Shown: positions 1-8,825, numbered from the stretch's first letter. The stretch is DNA of 64,000 nucleotides from Myroides sp. 1354 (GCF_030324495.1 NZ_JACAGN010000001.1:567838-631837); one strand, 5' to 3'. Notes: generated from the sequence alone by a model not told the origin. Program-made: numbers and translations.

Positions 1-127
1 AATAAGTGCAGATTTGTACTTCGCTGGTGAAATCCTCAATATTGATGCGATTACGGGAGGATTCAATTTTCAAAATGCATGGACGACTGGTTTCTTAGCT
101 GCTCAAGCCATTGCCTCAAAATTTTAA
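1..127 (+). CDS. 3' end of a BaiN/HI0933-family NAD(P)/FAD-dependent oxidoreductase (partial)
   Basis: The frame starting at base 2 is open to a TAA at 125-127 and gives 41 C-terminal residues. They contain [19 protein letters not shown] followed by [11 protein letters not shown]. This glycine-rich GGFN-Q-AW-TG block closes the FAD site at the C-terminus of the HI0933/YhiN/BaiN flavoproteins. The start lies upstream of the window, so length and substrate cannot be judged. The next gene begins 6 bases after the stop on the same strand and may be cotranscribed. Confidence 0.75.
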   Translation, partial: ISADLYFAGEILNIDAITGGFNFQNAWTTGFLAAQAIASKF

Positions 128-133
128 AAGAAG

Positions 134-619
134 ATGAAATTCAATTATTATAATACAAGTAGTAGTCTATTACTTTTAGTACTGTGTTTGGGACCTTTTT
201 TGTCCACAGGCATTTTTTTTCTCTTAGTAGCTTCAGGTATAGTGAAGTTTGTTGCGGTGTTGCTGTTCTTGCTGTTCTTTGTCTTTTTATACAAAGTACT
301 CTTTATGAAAGTGACCATTGACGAAAAAGGAGTGAGTTATAAAAGCTTATTGAGAGAAAAGTTTCTGCCTTGGTCTGAGGTTAAGGATGTTTTAATCGTC
401 GTAAGAGAACGACGTTCTATTCCCGATTACTATAAATTAGAAGAATGGATACAATCAGGACGTTCTGGAAAAAGTTATTTTTTATTATTTCGCTCAACAA
501 GTGAATTCCCTGCAAATCCGATGTTTATGTTTAGTGCGCCAATCGACGAAGACTATATCAGTGTGCAATCGAGAAAGGAAATTATCGAGAAAATTAATCA
601 ATATTATTATCGCTCTTAA
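134..619 (+). CDS. small membrane protein with a PH-like cytoplasmic domain, unknown function
   Basis: 161 aa. Two hydrophobic segments lie at about residues 10-32 and 36-57, followed by a soluble domain that begins MKVTIDEKGVSYKSLL and has KFLPWSEVKDV. The pattern of two membrane helices, then a beta-rich stretch with a W-x-E/D motif, resembles small bacterial PH-domain membrane proteins (bPH families). That is a fold-level impression only. The ATG lies 6 bases after the stop of the flavoprotein gene, so translation from the same mRNA is plausible. No close function is recognised. Confidence 0.7.
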   Translation: MKFNYYNTSSSLLLLVLCLGPFLSTGIFFLLVASGIVKFVAVLLFLLFFVFLYKVLFMKVTIDEKGVSYKSLLREKFLPWSEVKDVLIVVRERRSIPDYYKLEEWIQSGRSGKSYFLLFRSTSEFPANPMFMFSAPIDEDYISVQSRKEIIEKINQYYYRS

Positions 620-787
620 TCTTTTCTTAAAGAAAATGAAATTGGTGATAACATTGTTGATAAGTTTATTTTAATTTGGTAGTGAATGCAAGTATTTTGC
701 GTTCCTTTGGCAAACACACAACTAATAAATTAGACTGTTTTCAGGATGATTTAAAGATGTATGTAATTTTGTAAGTGCTAATAGAAA

Positions 788-818
788 TATGGAAGGTCTT
801 CCCTTCCATATTTTTTTT
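788..818 (+). terminator. intrinsic terminator, hairpin with T-run
   Basis: Arms 789-796 (ATGGAAGG) and 802-809 are complementary, with a 5-base loop followed by eight T on the + strand. It closes + transcripts from the 134-619 gene, and the hairpin also lies directly after the stop of the convergent gene at 817. Confidence 0.75.
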
Positions 819-1437
819 ATCCCTTTGTCAAAGGGTGATAGATTGCTCTAAGTGATCGTTGATAATCTTTTATGAATCGGGTAATCACAGTTAAGGTGGA
901 TAAACCAATCAGTGTTTTCAACGTCCAATTCTCAAATGGAATGAGAATAAAGATTAGAATAAGTGCACTAATTGCTGCATACATGCGAATGTTGTAATTC
1001 CTCGCGTTGATGGTCTGTTTGTACAGCCACATAAAAACAAATAAGACGATAATTGTACTGCCCAGTATAAATAAGAATTCCCTCCAATTGGAATTGGTGA
1101 AAATAGAATAACCAATAGCTAGCGTACCCGAAAGCAATGCTAAAATTGAATTGGTGCAATCCAATAAGGTAATTGAATTGTTGATGCGCAGTTGAATGAT
1201 TAAATCTTCTGTTAGTTGTACTGTTGATTGCTTGTCTGTTTTGATTTGCTCTAGAGAAAGGTACTGTTGTGTTTGTCCATCTGTAAAAATTAAATCCGTG
1301 GTTTCGTCATCCAACACTAAGTTTGAGGAGGTTGTTCCTGTAATCTCTTTGATGAATTTTGTTTCAGAGTAAATGAAAACAGATTGATTTTCTCTCAATT
1401 TGTTTCTTGCGGTCGTTGTAAGGTGCAATTTTACCAT
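817..1437 (-). CDS. membrane protein with cytoplasmic N-terminal half, unknown function
   Basis: 206 aa from the ATG at 1437; a longer TTG-initiated reading from 1467 is not needed. The first ~95 residues are hydrophilic (MVKLHLTTTARNKLRENQS...). They are followed by about four membrane helices: near SILALLSGTLAIGYSIF, EFLFILGSTIIVLFVFMWLY, AAISALILIFILIPF and LIGLSTLTVITRF. The protein ends in a basic tail. No family is recognised. It is convergent with the 134-619 gene and divergent from mvaD. Confidence 0.6.
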   Translation of the reverse strand: MVKLHLTTTARNKLRENQSVFIYSETKFIKEITGTTSSNLVLDDETTDLIFTDGQTQQYLSLEQIKTDKQSTVQLTEDLIIQLRINNSITLLDCTNSILALLSGTLAIGYSIFTNSNWREFLFILGSTIIVLFVFMWLYKQTINARNYNIRMYAAISALILIFILIPFENWTLKTLIGLSTLTVITRFIKDYQRSLRAIYHPLTKG

Positions 1438-1630
1438 GTTTGTATGAGTTTGTGGGTTCGGTGTCAAGCTAATATACTATATGTTTATATAATAAACAAC
1501 TTACTTCTGTTTTTTTTACATAAAATACATAAAAACTGTAAGGATACTGTAATAAAATTAGTAAAAAGATTGGTTGTAAAGAGTTTTGAAGGATGTAATA
1601 GTTAAAAGTTAGTATGTGATAAAAAGATAG

Positions 1631-1638
1631 TATTTTTG
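1631..1638 (+). promoter_or_regulatory. Bacteroidetes -7 box (TATTTTTG) of mvaD
   Basis: Perfect TAnnTTTG, 17 bases upstream of the mvaD ATG. It is followed directly by the palindrome TCAAAATTTTGA (1639-1650), which recurs with one extra base at rsmG. Confidence 0.7.
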
Positions 1639-1655
1639 TCAAAATTTTGAAAGGA

Positions 1656-2747
1656 ATGACAAGCGCAACTGATTTTATTTTCGATGTAAATACAGCCAAA
1701 GAGCAAACCGTTCAACAAGGGACGTTTACGTGGAGTGCTCCAAGTAATATTGCTCTAGTGAAGTATTGGGGAAAAAAGGAAAACCAAATTCCCGCAAATC
1801 CATCGTTGAGTTTTACATTGAGTAACTGTAAGACGATTACCACTTTAGCATATAAAAAGAAAGAAGGAAAGGGAATCACCTTTGATTTGTTTTTTGAAGG
1901 TCAGCCGAAAGAGGATTTTAAACCAAAGATTCAAAAATTTTTTGAGCGCATTTTAATGTATTGTCCTTACATTGAGGAATACCATTTTACCATAGATACA
2001 ACCAATACATTTCCTCATAGTTCGGGAATTGCTTCCTCTGCTTCTGGGATGGCTGCTTTATCGATGAATATTATGTCATTGGAGCAAACCTTGAACCCTT
2101 CAATAAACCAAGCGTATTTCTTGAAAAAAGCCTCTTTCTTAGCTCGTTTAGGGTCGGGAAGTGCATGTAGAAGTATTGCTGGAGAAGTGGTTGTTTGGGG
2201 GGAACAAAATGAGGTGGTAGGTAGTTCCGATTTATTTGGTATTGAAGCTCCTTTTGAGTTACATGACAATTTTAAAAATTACCAAGATGTCATCTTATTG
2301 GTCGATAAAGGAGAAAAACAAGTGTCTAGTACTGTTGGACATGATTTGATGCACCATCATCCTTTTGCACAAGAACGCTTCAAACAGGCACATCAAAATT
2401 TAAGTCAATTAAAGTCAATTCTTCAAACAGGGGATGTAAAGCAATTTGTTGCTTTGGTTGAGAGCGAGGCCTTGACGTTACACGCGATGATGATGACCTC
2501 AATGCCTTATTTTATTCTGATGAAACCCAATACACTTCAGATTATTGAGCGAATTTGGGCTTTTCGAACGCAAACAGAAATTCCTGTTTGCTTTACTTTA
2601 GATGCAGGAGCAAACGTACACGTGCTTTTTCCTGAAAACAATAAAGAGACCGTATTGGCGTTTATTTATGAAGAATTGAGTAAATTTTGTCAGAATGGAC
2701 ATTATATAGTGGATAATTTAGGAGAAGGAGCATTACGAATTAAATAA
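1656..2747 (+). CDS. mvaD: diphosphomevalonate decarboxylase (mevalonate pathway)
   Basis: 363 aa. It catalyses ATP-dependent decarboxylation of mevalonate diphosphate to isopentenyl diphosphate in the cytoplasm. The GHMP fold is visible. The N-terminal substrate motif SAPSNIALVKYWGKK is at about 27-41, the phosphate loop HSSGIASSASGMAALS near 120-135, and LARLGSGSACRSI follows. The C-terminal TLDAGANVHVLF near 314-325 carries the catalytic aspartate of the family's T-DAG-N motif. I start at the ATG at 1656 because a perfect -7 box (1631-1638) would leave the earlier TTG at 1647 almost without a leader. Mevalonate kinase lies 3 kb downstream. Whether the substrate is the mono- or diphosphate cannot be settled by eye. 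Confidence 0.92.
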   Translation: MTSATDFIFDVNTAKEQTVQQGTFTWSAPSNIALVKYWGKKENQIPANPSLSFTLSNCKTITTLAYKKKEGKGITFDLFFEGQPKEDFKPKIQKFFERILMYCPYIEEYHFTIDTTNTFPHSSGIASSASGMAALSMNIMSLEQTLNPSINQAYFLKKASFLARLGSGSACRSIAGEVVVWGEQNEVVGSSDLFGIEAPFELHDNFKNYQDVILLVDKGEKQVSSTVGHDLMHHHPFAQERFKQAHQNLSQLKSILQTGDVKQFVALVESEALTLHAMMMTSMPYFILMKPNTLQIIERIWAFRTQTEIPVCFTLDAGANVHVLFPENNKETVLAFIYEELSKFCQNGHYIVDNLGEGALRIK

Positions 2748-2798
2748 AAATTGCTAAATTTACAGTAATAAAAAAATGTCTAATAAAAAATTCAAGCT

Positions 2799-3197
2799 AT
2801 GAAAAATGTTATAAAGTTATTCGGACTCGTGATATGTAGCTTGTTAACATATCAAGTTAGTGCACAAACTCCTGTTTTTGATCAGAATCCCAACTATCGT
2901 GTAAGTATGGAAAAATACATGATGCAAAAAGATTCTCTTTTGGTCAATTTAGGTGAAACCGTTCAGGATACGTATAAAGCGTATGATTGGTATGAAGCCA
3001 AACAAGAAAGAAAGGCATTGAAACGTCAATACCGTCACGAAGAGCGCATGGCTCGAGCAAAATATGGACGTAGTTATTATTCAGACTATGGATATAATTA
3101 CAATTACGGATACAACGGTTATTATAGAAATTATAGCAACTGGAATTGGATGCCGCGTATTGGTTTTAAAACAGGAAATTGGTGGTTCTCTATTTAA
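2799..3197 (+). CDS. small exported Tyr/Gly-rich protein
   Basis: 132 aa. The signal peptide runs through residue ~22 and ends VSA-Q, a signal peptidase I site. The mature part has a charged helical stretch (YEAKQERKALKRQYRHEER) and a tail very rich in Tyr, Asn and Gly ending NWWFSI. No known domain. Its TAA overlaps an ATG (TAATG) of the LpoB-like gene, which places it at the head of a four-gene run with two lipoproteins. A role at the cell envelope with those partners is an inference from context only. Confidence 0.75.
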   Translation: MKNVIKLFGLVICSLLTYQVSAQTPVFDQNPNYRVSMEKYMMQKDSLLVNLGETVQDTYKAYDWYEAKQERKALKRQYRHEERMARAKYGRSYYSDYGYNYNYGYNGYYRNYSNWNWMPRIGFKTGNWWFSI

Positions 3198-3211
3198 TGG
3201 AAAAAAAATTA

Positions 3212-3823
3212 ATGAATAATAAAAAACGTATGCAAATTAAGAAGATAGCATTAGCTGCAATTTTAGCAGCATCAGGTTTATTTATCACATCATGTGGTCG
3301 CCAAGTTACACGTGTTAGCACAGAAGAAACAATCGACTTAAGTGGTAGATGGAATAATTCAGATTCAAGAGAAGTTGCACAACAAATGACAAGACAAGTA
3401 CTAGATGGTGCTTGGATTGGCAATTTCCAAGATGACAACAACAATAAAAAACCAGTAGTTATCGTCGGAATGGTTTACAATAAAAGCCATGAGCATATTG
3501 ATGCAGAAACTTTTGTAAAAGACGTAGAACAATCATTCATCCAATCTGGACGTGTGCGTTTAGTACAAGGCGGTAAAAAACGAGATGAATTAAGAGGAGA
3601 AAGAGCAGACCAACAAACGAATGCATCTGCTTCTTCAATGAAACAGTTTGGATTAGAACAGGGCGCTGATTTTATGTTGCAAGGTTCAATCAATTCAATC
3701 GTGGATTCACACAAAAAGAAAAAAGTTGTTTACTATCAAGTTAATTTAGAATTAACGAATCTTCAAACCAATGAAGTTGTTTGGATCGGGGATAAAAAAA
3801 TAGCGAAATACGTAAAAAACTAA
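3212..3823 (+). CDS. LpoB-like penicillin-binding-protein activator lipoprotein
   Basis: About 203 aa. The lipoprotein signal has the lipobox FITSC and is followed by a disordered linker. The compact domain runs from LSGRWNNSDSREVAQQMTRQ through VVIVGMVYNKSHEHIDAETF, EQGADFMLQGSINSIVD and a final strand TNEVVWIGDKKIAK. This layout matches the LpoB/PBP-activator family, whose enterobacterial member stimulates PBP1b from the outer membrane. An ATG at 3197 overlaps the upstream stop and would add five residues; I prefer 3212 because of the A-rich stretch before it, but 3197 or 3230 are possible. The next gene, a COG3014-like lipoprotein, begins 11 bases later. Confidence 0.85.
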   Translation: MNNKKRMQIKKIALAAILAASGLFITSCGRQVTRVSTEETIDLSGRWNNSDSREVAQQMTRQVLDGAWIGNFQDDNNNKKPVVIVGMVYNKSHEHIDAETFVKDVEQSFIQSGRVRLVQGGKKRDELRGERADQQTNASASSMKQFGLEQGADFMLQGSINSIVDSHKKKKVVYYQVNLELTNLQTNEVVWIGDKKIAKYVKN

Positions 3824-3834
3824 ACTTATAATTG

Positions 3835-5259
3835 ATGGTTTTCAATCGAACCATATCTATAATATCAAAAACATTAGTGCTCTTGGCGCTAATGTTTTTC
3901 GTATTTGGATGCGCCTCTTATCACGATAGAATTACGGACTACTACCAGCGTATGCTTCAACAAGATTACGCAGGAGCCGATAATGCTCTAGATAAAAATC
4001 AACTACTGCAAAAAACAAGAAATTTACTCTTATTCTATATGGAAAAAGGGAGAGTAGAACATCTGAAAGGCAATTATGCCTTGAGTAATCAATACTTGAA
4101 TAAAGCTGATCTTTTAATTGAAGATCAAGTGACGAAAGTAGGGGATGTTATGGTAGGCCTTTTCTTGAATTCGATGTCTCAAAGCTATAAAGGAGAAGAA
4201 TTCGAAATCTTTATGATTCACTACTACAAAGCATTAAATTACTTATACCTCGGACAGTCACAAGAGGCGTTAGTAGAAGCCCGTCGTATTTCGCTTCAAA
4301 ATTATGAACAAGGTGATAAGTACAACAACAAAACAACACGCTATTCCAAAGATGCCTTCTCTTTAAATTTACAAGGACTTATTTACGAATCTACAGGAAA
4401 TTACAATGATGCTTTTATTGCTTATAGAAATGCGGTAGAAGTATATCAAAGTGCCAAAGGAGGTTTGTATTATGGTGTGAGCATTCCGGAGAATCTGAAA
4501 TATGACGTCATGAATATGGCGAATAAACTCGGTTTTACAAGTGATTTGAAGAAGTTTGAAAAAGATTTTTCAATGTCTTTCAAACCCTTTCAAACTTCAG
4601 AGGGAGGGGAAGTAGTGGTGTTTTGGGAAAATGGAACAGCTCCTATTAAAGAAGAAGAAAACATTGTTTTTTCTCTAATTAAAGGAGATAGTGGTGCTTT
4701 GGTTTTTACCAATGCTTTGGGAGTAATGATTCCGTTGGATTTTGGAATTGCAGGTCATACGGATTTAAGTGATGTTCACAGTGTCAATATTGCCTTTCCT
4801 AAATACATTAGTATTCCTGTACCCTATGCAAAAGCACAAGTACAGGTAAACGGTTCGGCTACCTATGCTTTGGAAAAAGTACAAGATATTGATGTTGTAG
4901 CTGTTTCTACTTTGCAGGAAAGGGCAGCAAAGGAGCTAGGAAAAATTCTAACGCGATTAGCAGTGAAGAAATCGGCAGAATATGCCGTGAAATCTGTTGC
5001 TAGATCCAATGATAATAATGCCGTTTTAGAAGGAGTAGGATTGGGATTGCAATTGTATAATTTGTTTTCTGAAAAAGCAGATACGCGTAATTGGCAAACA
5101 CTACCTGCTGAAATTAAATATGCGCGTATTCCTTTGAATAAAGGTAAAAATCAACTGAGTTTCGAGTTGCAAAGACCCACAGGGGAAATCGTAAAACAAC
5201 AAGCAGAAATTGAGGGAGCTGGCAAAATGCAATTCTACAATTTTGCTACGATGAAGTAG
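3835..5259 (+). CDS. COG3014-like lipoprotein with TPR-like repeats
   Basis: About 474 aa. The signal has the lipobox VFGC. The first 200 residues are helical and TPR-like (HYYKALNYLYLGQSQEALVEA; ALNLQGLIYESTGNYNDAF type repeats). The second half is beta-rich, with GEVVVFWENGTAPIKEEENI and a hydrophobic glycine-rich stretch. It matches my memory of the uncharacterised COG3014 lipoproteins, which commonly sit beside LpoB-like genes. I use the ATG at 3835 rather than the TTG at 3832. Only 11 bases separate it from the LpoB-like gene and 5 from the CWC gene, so the four are probably one operon. A role in cell-wall synthase regulation is inferred from the neighbour. Confidence 0.82.
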   Translation: MVFNRTISIISKTLVLLALMFFVFGCASYHDRITDYYQRMLQQDYAGADNALDKNQLLQKTRNLLLFYMEKGRVEHLKGNYALSNQYLNKADLLIEDQVTKVGDVMVGLFLNSMSQSYKGEEFEIFMIHYYKALNYLYLGQSQEALVEARRISLQNYEQGDKYNNKTTRYSKDAFSLNLQGLIYESTGNYNDAFIAYRNAVEVYQSAKGGLYYGVSIPENLKYDVMNMANKLGFTSDLKKFEKDFSMSFKPFQTSEGGEVVVFWENGTAPIKEEENIVFSLIKGDSGALVFTNALGVMIPLDFGIAGHTDLSDVHSVNIAFPKYISIPVPYAKAQVQVNGSATYALEKVQDIDVVAVSTLQERAAKELGKILTRLAVKKSAEYAVKSVARSNDNNAVLEGVGLGLQLYNLFSEKADTRNWQTLPAEIKYARIPLNKGKNQLSFELQRPTGEIVKQQAEIEGAGKMQFYNFATMK

Positions 5260-5264
5260 AAATT

Positions 5265-5618
5265 ATGACAAAGAATAAAGTGTGTACACACTGTAAAATG
5301 CCTATTGATTGTCAACCAGAAGCGATTGAACAATGTTTCTGTTCACAAGTCCACCTCAGTTTGAATACACGAAATTTCTTGCGCAGTTCGTTTCACAAGT
5401 GTTTGTGTACAAATTGTCTAGAGAAGATGGAGCAATTGGTTCAGGAAGCTCAAATCAATGAATTTCCGAGAACGAGAAGTGAAATGCTAGAGGGAAAACA
5501 CTATTATATAGAAAATGGCTATTTTGTTTTTACCGAACTGTATCATTTGCTCAAAGGACAATGTTGTCAAAATGGATGTAGACATTGCGTTTACGGTTTT
5601 AAGAATCGTTACTTATAG
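5265..5618 (+). CDS. cysteine-rich CWC domain / DUF5522 fusion protein
   Basis: 117 aa with 12 or more cysteines and no signal peptide. The N-terminal half has CTHC, CFC and HKCLCTNCLEKM spaced as in the Cys-rich CWC family, probably a zinc or metal cluster. The C-terminal half has EGKHYYIENGYFVFTELYH followed by GQCCQNGCRHCVYGF, the signature of DUF5522. Both modules are elsewhere found as separate small proteins; here they are one chain. The function of both is unknown. It is the last gene of the envelope run that starts at 2799. Confidence 0.85.
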   Translation: MTKNKVCTHCKMPIDCQPEAIEQCFCSQVHLSLNTRNFLRSSFHKCLCTNCLEKMEQLVQEAQINEFPRTRSEMLEGKHYYIENGYFVFTELYHLLKGQCCQNGCRHCVYGFKNRYL

Positions 5619-5659
5619 AAAAAAATACAACAAAATCACCTAAGCGTGAATATTATACG

Positions 5660-5667
5660 TACCTTTG
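5660..5667 (+). promoter_or_regulatory. -7 box (TACCTTTG) of mevalonate kinase
   Basis: Perfect TAnnTTTG, 24 bases before the ATG at 5692. It lies in the 73-base gap after the CWC gene, so mevalonate kinase probably has its own promoter. Confidence 0.65.
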
Positions 5668-5691
5668 CAGGGTAAATTACTTTTATAAGCT

Positions 5692-6630
5692 ATGAAAGGA
5701 CCTTTATTTTATTCGAAAATTCTATTATTCGGAGAATATGGAATTATAAAAGACTCTAAAGGGTTGTCGATTCCTTATAATTTTTATAAGGGAGCCTTGA
5801 AAATGGAAGATAACTTAGAGGGATTCGCTAAAAAATCAAACGAGAGTTTGCGCAATTTTGCTGCGTATCTACAAGATATGCAGGAAGCAGAGCCGGCTTT
5901 GGTTCAGTTTGATTTGGATCGCTTACAAGCAGAGATCGAAAATGGATTGTATTTTGATTCTAGTATCCCACAAGGATACGGTGTAGGGAGTAGTGGCGCT
6001 TTAGTAGCAGCTATCTATGATCAGTATGCATTGGAAAAAATTACAGTTTTAGAGAATTTAAGCAAAGATAAATTACTGAAGTTAAAAGGGATTTTTGGTA
6101 AAATGGAAGCATTCTTCCACGGAACAAGCTCAGGGTTGGATCCGTTGAATAGCTACTTAAGTTTACCAATCTTAATTAACTCTAAAGACAATATCGAACC
6201 TACAGGAATTCCTTCTCAAAGTTTAGACGGAAAAGGAGCTGTGTTCTTAATCGATTCAGGTATTGTAGGTGAAACAGCACCCATGATTACTATTTTCATG
6301 GAAAAATTAAAAGAACAAGGATTTAGAAAAGTGCTGAAAGAAGAATTTATCAAGCATACGGATGCTTGTGTAGAAAACTTCTTAAAAGGAGATTTAAAAG
6401 CCTTATTCAACAATACGAAAGAACTTTCTTCTGTCGTGTTCAATCACTTCAAACCCATGATTCCTGAACAATTTCACAATGTGTGGCAGAAAGGAATCGA
6501 AACCAATGATTACTACTTGAAATTATGTGGTTCTGGTGGAGGTGGATACATCCTAGGATTTACTCCGGATATTGATAAAGCAAAAGAAACGCTTAAAGAT
6601 TACAAATTAGAAGTCGTATATCAATTTTAA
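5692..6630 (+). CDS. mevalonate kinase (GHMP family)
   Basis: 312 aa. It phosphorylates mevalonate in isoprenoid synthesis. Visible GHMP features are the N-terminal strand KILLFGEYGIIKDSKGLSIP, the ATP loop PQGYGVGSSGALVAAIYD at about 92-109, a middle segment FHGTSSGLDPLNSYLS with the acidic residue expected for catalysis, and the C-terminal loop CGSGGGGYILGF near 279-290. The downstream UbiA-type prenyltransferase lies 51 bases away. The pair fits an isoprenoid gene set with mvaD at 1656. No phosphomevalonate kinase is present in the window. Confidence 0.9.
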   Translation: MKGPLFYSKILLFGEYGIIKDSKGLSIPYNFYKGALKMEDNLEGFAKKSNESLRNFAAYLQDMQEAEPALVQFDLDRLQAEIENGLYFDSSIPQGYGVGSSGALVAAIYDQYALEKITVLENLSKDKLLKLKGIFGKMEAFFHGTSSGLDPLNSYLSLPILINSKDNIEPTGIPSQSLDGKGAVFLIDSGIVGETAPMITIFMEKLKEQGFRKVLKEEFIKHTDACVENFLKGDLKALFNNTKELSSVVFNHFKPMIPEQFHNVWQKGIETNDYYLKLCGSGGGGYILGFTPDIDKAKETLKDYKLEVVYQF

Positions 6631-6681
6631 GCGATACACATAAAGAATGTTATAACCTTTTAATTACAAGAAAAATAAAAT

Positions 6682-7605
6682 ATGTTATCTAGGAAAAATA
6701 AAATCCTCTTAGCTAAAATATTCAGTTTGTTTTCTGTGGTGAGGGGTTATAACATTTTTGTTATTATTCTAGCCCAATACTTAGCGTCTATCTTTATTTT
6801 CGCACCAGAAAAAAGAGCCTTAGATGTTATTCTAGATTGGCGATTATTCCTCATTATATTCGCTTCGGGATTAGCAATTGCATCGGGTTATATTATCAAT
6901 AATTTTTACGATGCAGAAAAGGATTTAATCAATCGCCCCAATAAGTCAATGTTGGATCGGTTGGTGAGTCAAACAACGAAGTTGAGAGTCTATTTCTTCC
7001 TCAATTTTCTATCGGTTTGCATTGTAATCCCTGTTTCAATACATGGGGCTATTTTCTTTGCTGTTTATATTTTTCTCTTGTGGTTTTATTCCCATAAGCT
7101 CAAAAAATATCCTATTATCGGTAATTTATTAGCTTCTTTGTTGGCCATGCTGCCTTTCTTTGCCATTCTCATGTATTTTCAATCTTTCCATATTTCTATT
7201 TTTGTTCATGCTTTTTTCTTGTACTTGATTATTCTAATTCGAGAAATTATGAAAGATTTAGAAAATATGCGTGGAGATTTTGCGAATAATTATCAAACGA
7301 TTCCCGTGCGTTTTGGCGAACAAAGAGCCAAAGAAGTCATCACGGCTGTATTTGTATTGGCTTTGATTCCCATCTATTTTATGACGGTTCGATTTGATGT
7401 AGGCTATATGATCTACTACTTTTATTTTAGTATTATCATCTTGCTGTTTTTCTTATTAAGGCTGTGGAAATCGAATACGACACAAGAATATCATCAATTG
7501 CATTTCTCACTCAAGCTTTTAATTCTATTAGGAGTCTTGTCTATCGTGTTAATCAAACCCAATGTTTTGGCAAGTGGGAAGTACCTTTTAGAAGAGACTT
7601 TATAA
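6682..7605 (+). CDS. UbiA-family prenyltransferase (geranylgeranylglycerol-phosphate geranylgeranyltransferase-like)
   Basis: 307 aa with eight or nine membrane helices. Both aspartate-rich UbiA motifs are present: NNFYDAEKDLINRPNKSM near 73-90 and EIMKDLENMRGDFANNYQT near 189-207. They bind the prenyl diphosphate through magnesium. Flavobacterial relatives are usually annotated as geranylgeranylglycerol-phosphate geranylgeranyltransferase; the acceptor cannot be confirmed from sequence. It lies between mevalonate kinase and a pseudouridine synthase on the same strand. Confidence 0.82.
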   Translation: MLSRKNKILLAKIFSLFSVVRGYNIFVIILAQYLASIFIFAPEKRALDVILDWRLFLIIFASGLAIASGYIINNFYDAEKDLINRPNKSMLDRLVSQTTKLRVYFFLNFLSVCIVIPVSIHGAIFFAVYIFLLWFYSHKLKKYPIIGNLLASLLAMLPFFAILMYFQSFHISIFVHAFFLYLIILIREIMKDLENMRGDFANNYQTIPVRFGEQRAKEVITAVFVLALIPIYFMTVRFDVGYMIYYFYFSIIILLFFLLRLWKSNTTQEYHQLHFSLKLLILLGVLSIVLIKPNVLASGKYLLEETL

Positions 7606-7653
7606 TTAAAAGCTATATTTTTTCGGATATTGAAATAAAAGAAGGAGTTTGTC

Positions 7654-7661
7654 TATCTTTG
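7654..7661 (+). promoter_or_regulatory. promoter of the pseudouridine synthase gene (TATCTTTG)
   Basis: Perfect -7 box with a TTG at 7630-7632, 21 bases upstream, as a candidate -33 element. The ATG follows at 7676. Confidence 0.7.
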
Positions 7662-7675
7662 CAAAAATATTTAAT

Positions 7676-8611
7676 ATGAATAACGGTAAATCAGGTTCTA
7701 GAAAAAACCAATCTAATCGCAGTGGTAAACCAAAAACTGGAGGACCAAAAGCTGGTAAATCCAAAGCTAGTGGATCAAAAGTAGGTGGTTCAAAACCTTT
7801 CCAGAAGCGAGCTAGTCAAGGACAAGGAGCACAAAAAACTAATCCTTCTGCTAGAACATTCGATAAAAAACCAAAAGTAGCAGCTACTCCAAAAGAAGAT
7901 AATGGAGTAATGCGATTAAACAAGTATATTAGTAATTCTGGAGTATGTTCTAGAAGAGACGCAGATTTATATATTACTTCGGGTAACGTAAAGGTTAACG
8001 GAGAAGTAGTGACGGAATTAGGATACAAAGTAAATATAACAGATGTCGTAAACTTTGACGGTATGGTATTAGTACCAGAGAAAAAAGTGTACATTTTGTT
8101 AAACAAGCCCAAAGGATTCTCTACAATTAATGAAGATGTTATTAGTCAAGAGAATGTATTGAGTTTGATAAAAAATGCAACTAAATCAGCAGTAGCTCCT
8201 GTAGGGCGCATGGATAAGAGTACATTGGGACTGATGATTTTTACCAATGATACGAATTTAATTCAAAAACTAAGTTCACCTGAACAACGCTCTTCTAAAA
8301 TGTATCAAGTATCGTTGGATCGAAACTTAAAATACGAAGATTTAGAACGTGTACAAAAGGGAATCTACATTGACGAAAAACGCGTATTTGTGGAAGATGT
8401 CGCTTATGTTGAAAATCAACCAAAGACTGAAATTGGAATTAAATTAAAAGCGTCGAATGTAAAGTTGGTTCGTGCTTTATTTGAATCACTTGATTATAAT
8501 GTTTTAAAAGTGGATCGCGTCATGTATGGTAATATCACCAAGTGGAATCTACCAAGAGGAAGCTGGAGATTTTTAACGGACGATGAAGTTCGCAGCTTAC
8601 AACAGGGGTAA
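7676..8611 (+). CDS. RsuA/RluB-family rRNA pseudouridine synthase
   Basis: About 311 aa. A basic, Gly/Ser/Lys-rich disordered N-terminus of some 75 residues (repeats of GGxKxxKSKxSGxK type) precedes an S4 RNA-binding domain (RLNKYISNSGVCSRRDADLY). The catalytic domain has GRMDKSTLGLMIFTND near 177-192, holding the invariant aspartate. It converts a uridine of 16S or 23S rRNA to pseudouridine; which one is not decidable here. The ATG at 7676 is chosen over the TTG at 7649 because the -7 box at 7654-7661 would lie inside the longer form. Confidence 0.9.
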   Translation: MNNGKSGSRKNQSNRSGKPKTGGPKAGKSKASGSKVGGSKPFQKRASQGQGAQKTNPSARTFDKKPKVAATPKEDNGVMRLNKYISNSGVCSRRDADLYITSGNVKVNGEVVTELGYKVNITDVVNFDGMVLVPEKKVYILLNKPKGFSTINEDVISQENVLSLIKNATKSAVAPVGRMDKSTLGLMIFTNDTNLIQKLSSPEQRSSKMYQVSLDRNLKYEDLERVQKGIYIDEKRVFVEDVAYVENQPKTEIGIKLKASNVKLVRALFESLDYNVLKVDRVMYGNITKWNLPRGSWRFLTDDEVRSLQQG

Positions 8612-8614
8612 TTA

Positions 8615-8653
8615 GTTATCGGTTATCGGTTATCTGTTATCTGTTATCGGTTA
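8615..8653. repeat. heptanucleotide tandem repeat, GTTATCK x5
   Basis: Five head-to-tail copies of a 7-base unit, GTTATCG or GTTATCT, plus a partial GTTA. They begin four bases after the stop of the pseudouridine synthase gene. Confidence 0.85.
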
Positions 8654-8708
8654 ATTCTGATCTATTTTCTATAATCGATAATCTGACGAAAAAACAACTT
8701 GCGAAAAA

Positions 8709-8742
8709 GCAAATCGAAACGAAGTGCAAATCGAAACGAAGT
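8709..8742. repeat. 17-base direct repeat x2
   Basis: GCAAATCGAAACGAAGT occurs twice with no spacer (8709-8725 and 8726-8742). Origin unknown. Confidence 0.8.
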
Positions 8743-8825
8743 GAAGATTCATCGAACACCAAAACAAAATATAAAATAGGTGAGATAAAAAAACAAACCT
8801 AAAGGTTATCAGAATAATATACAAC

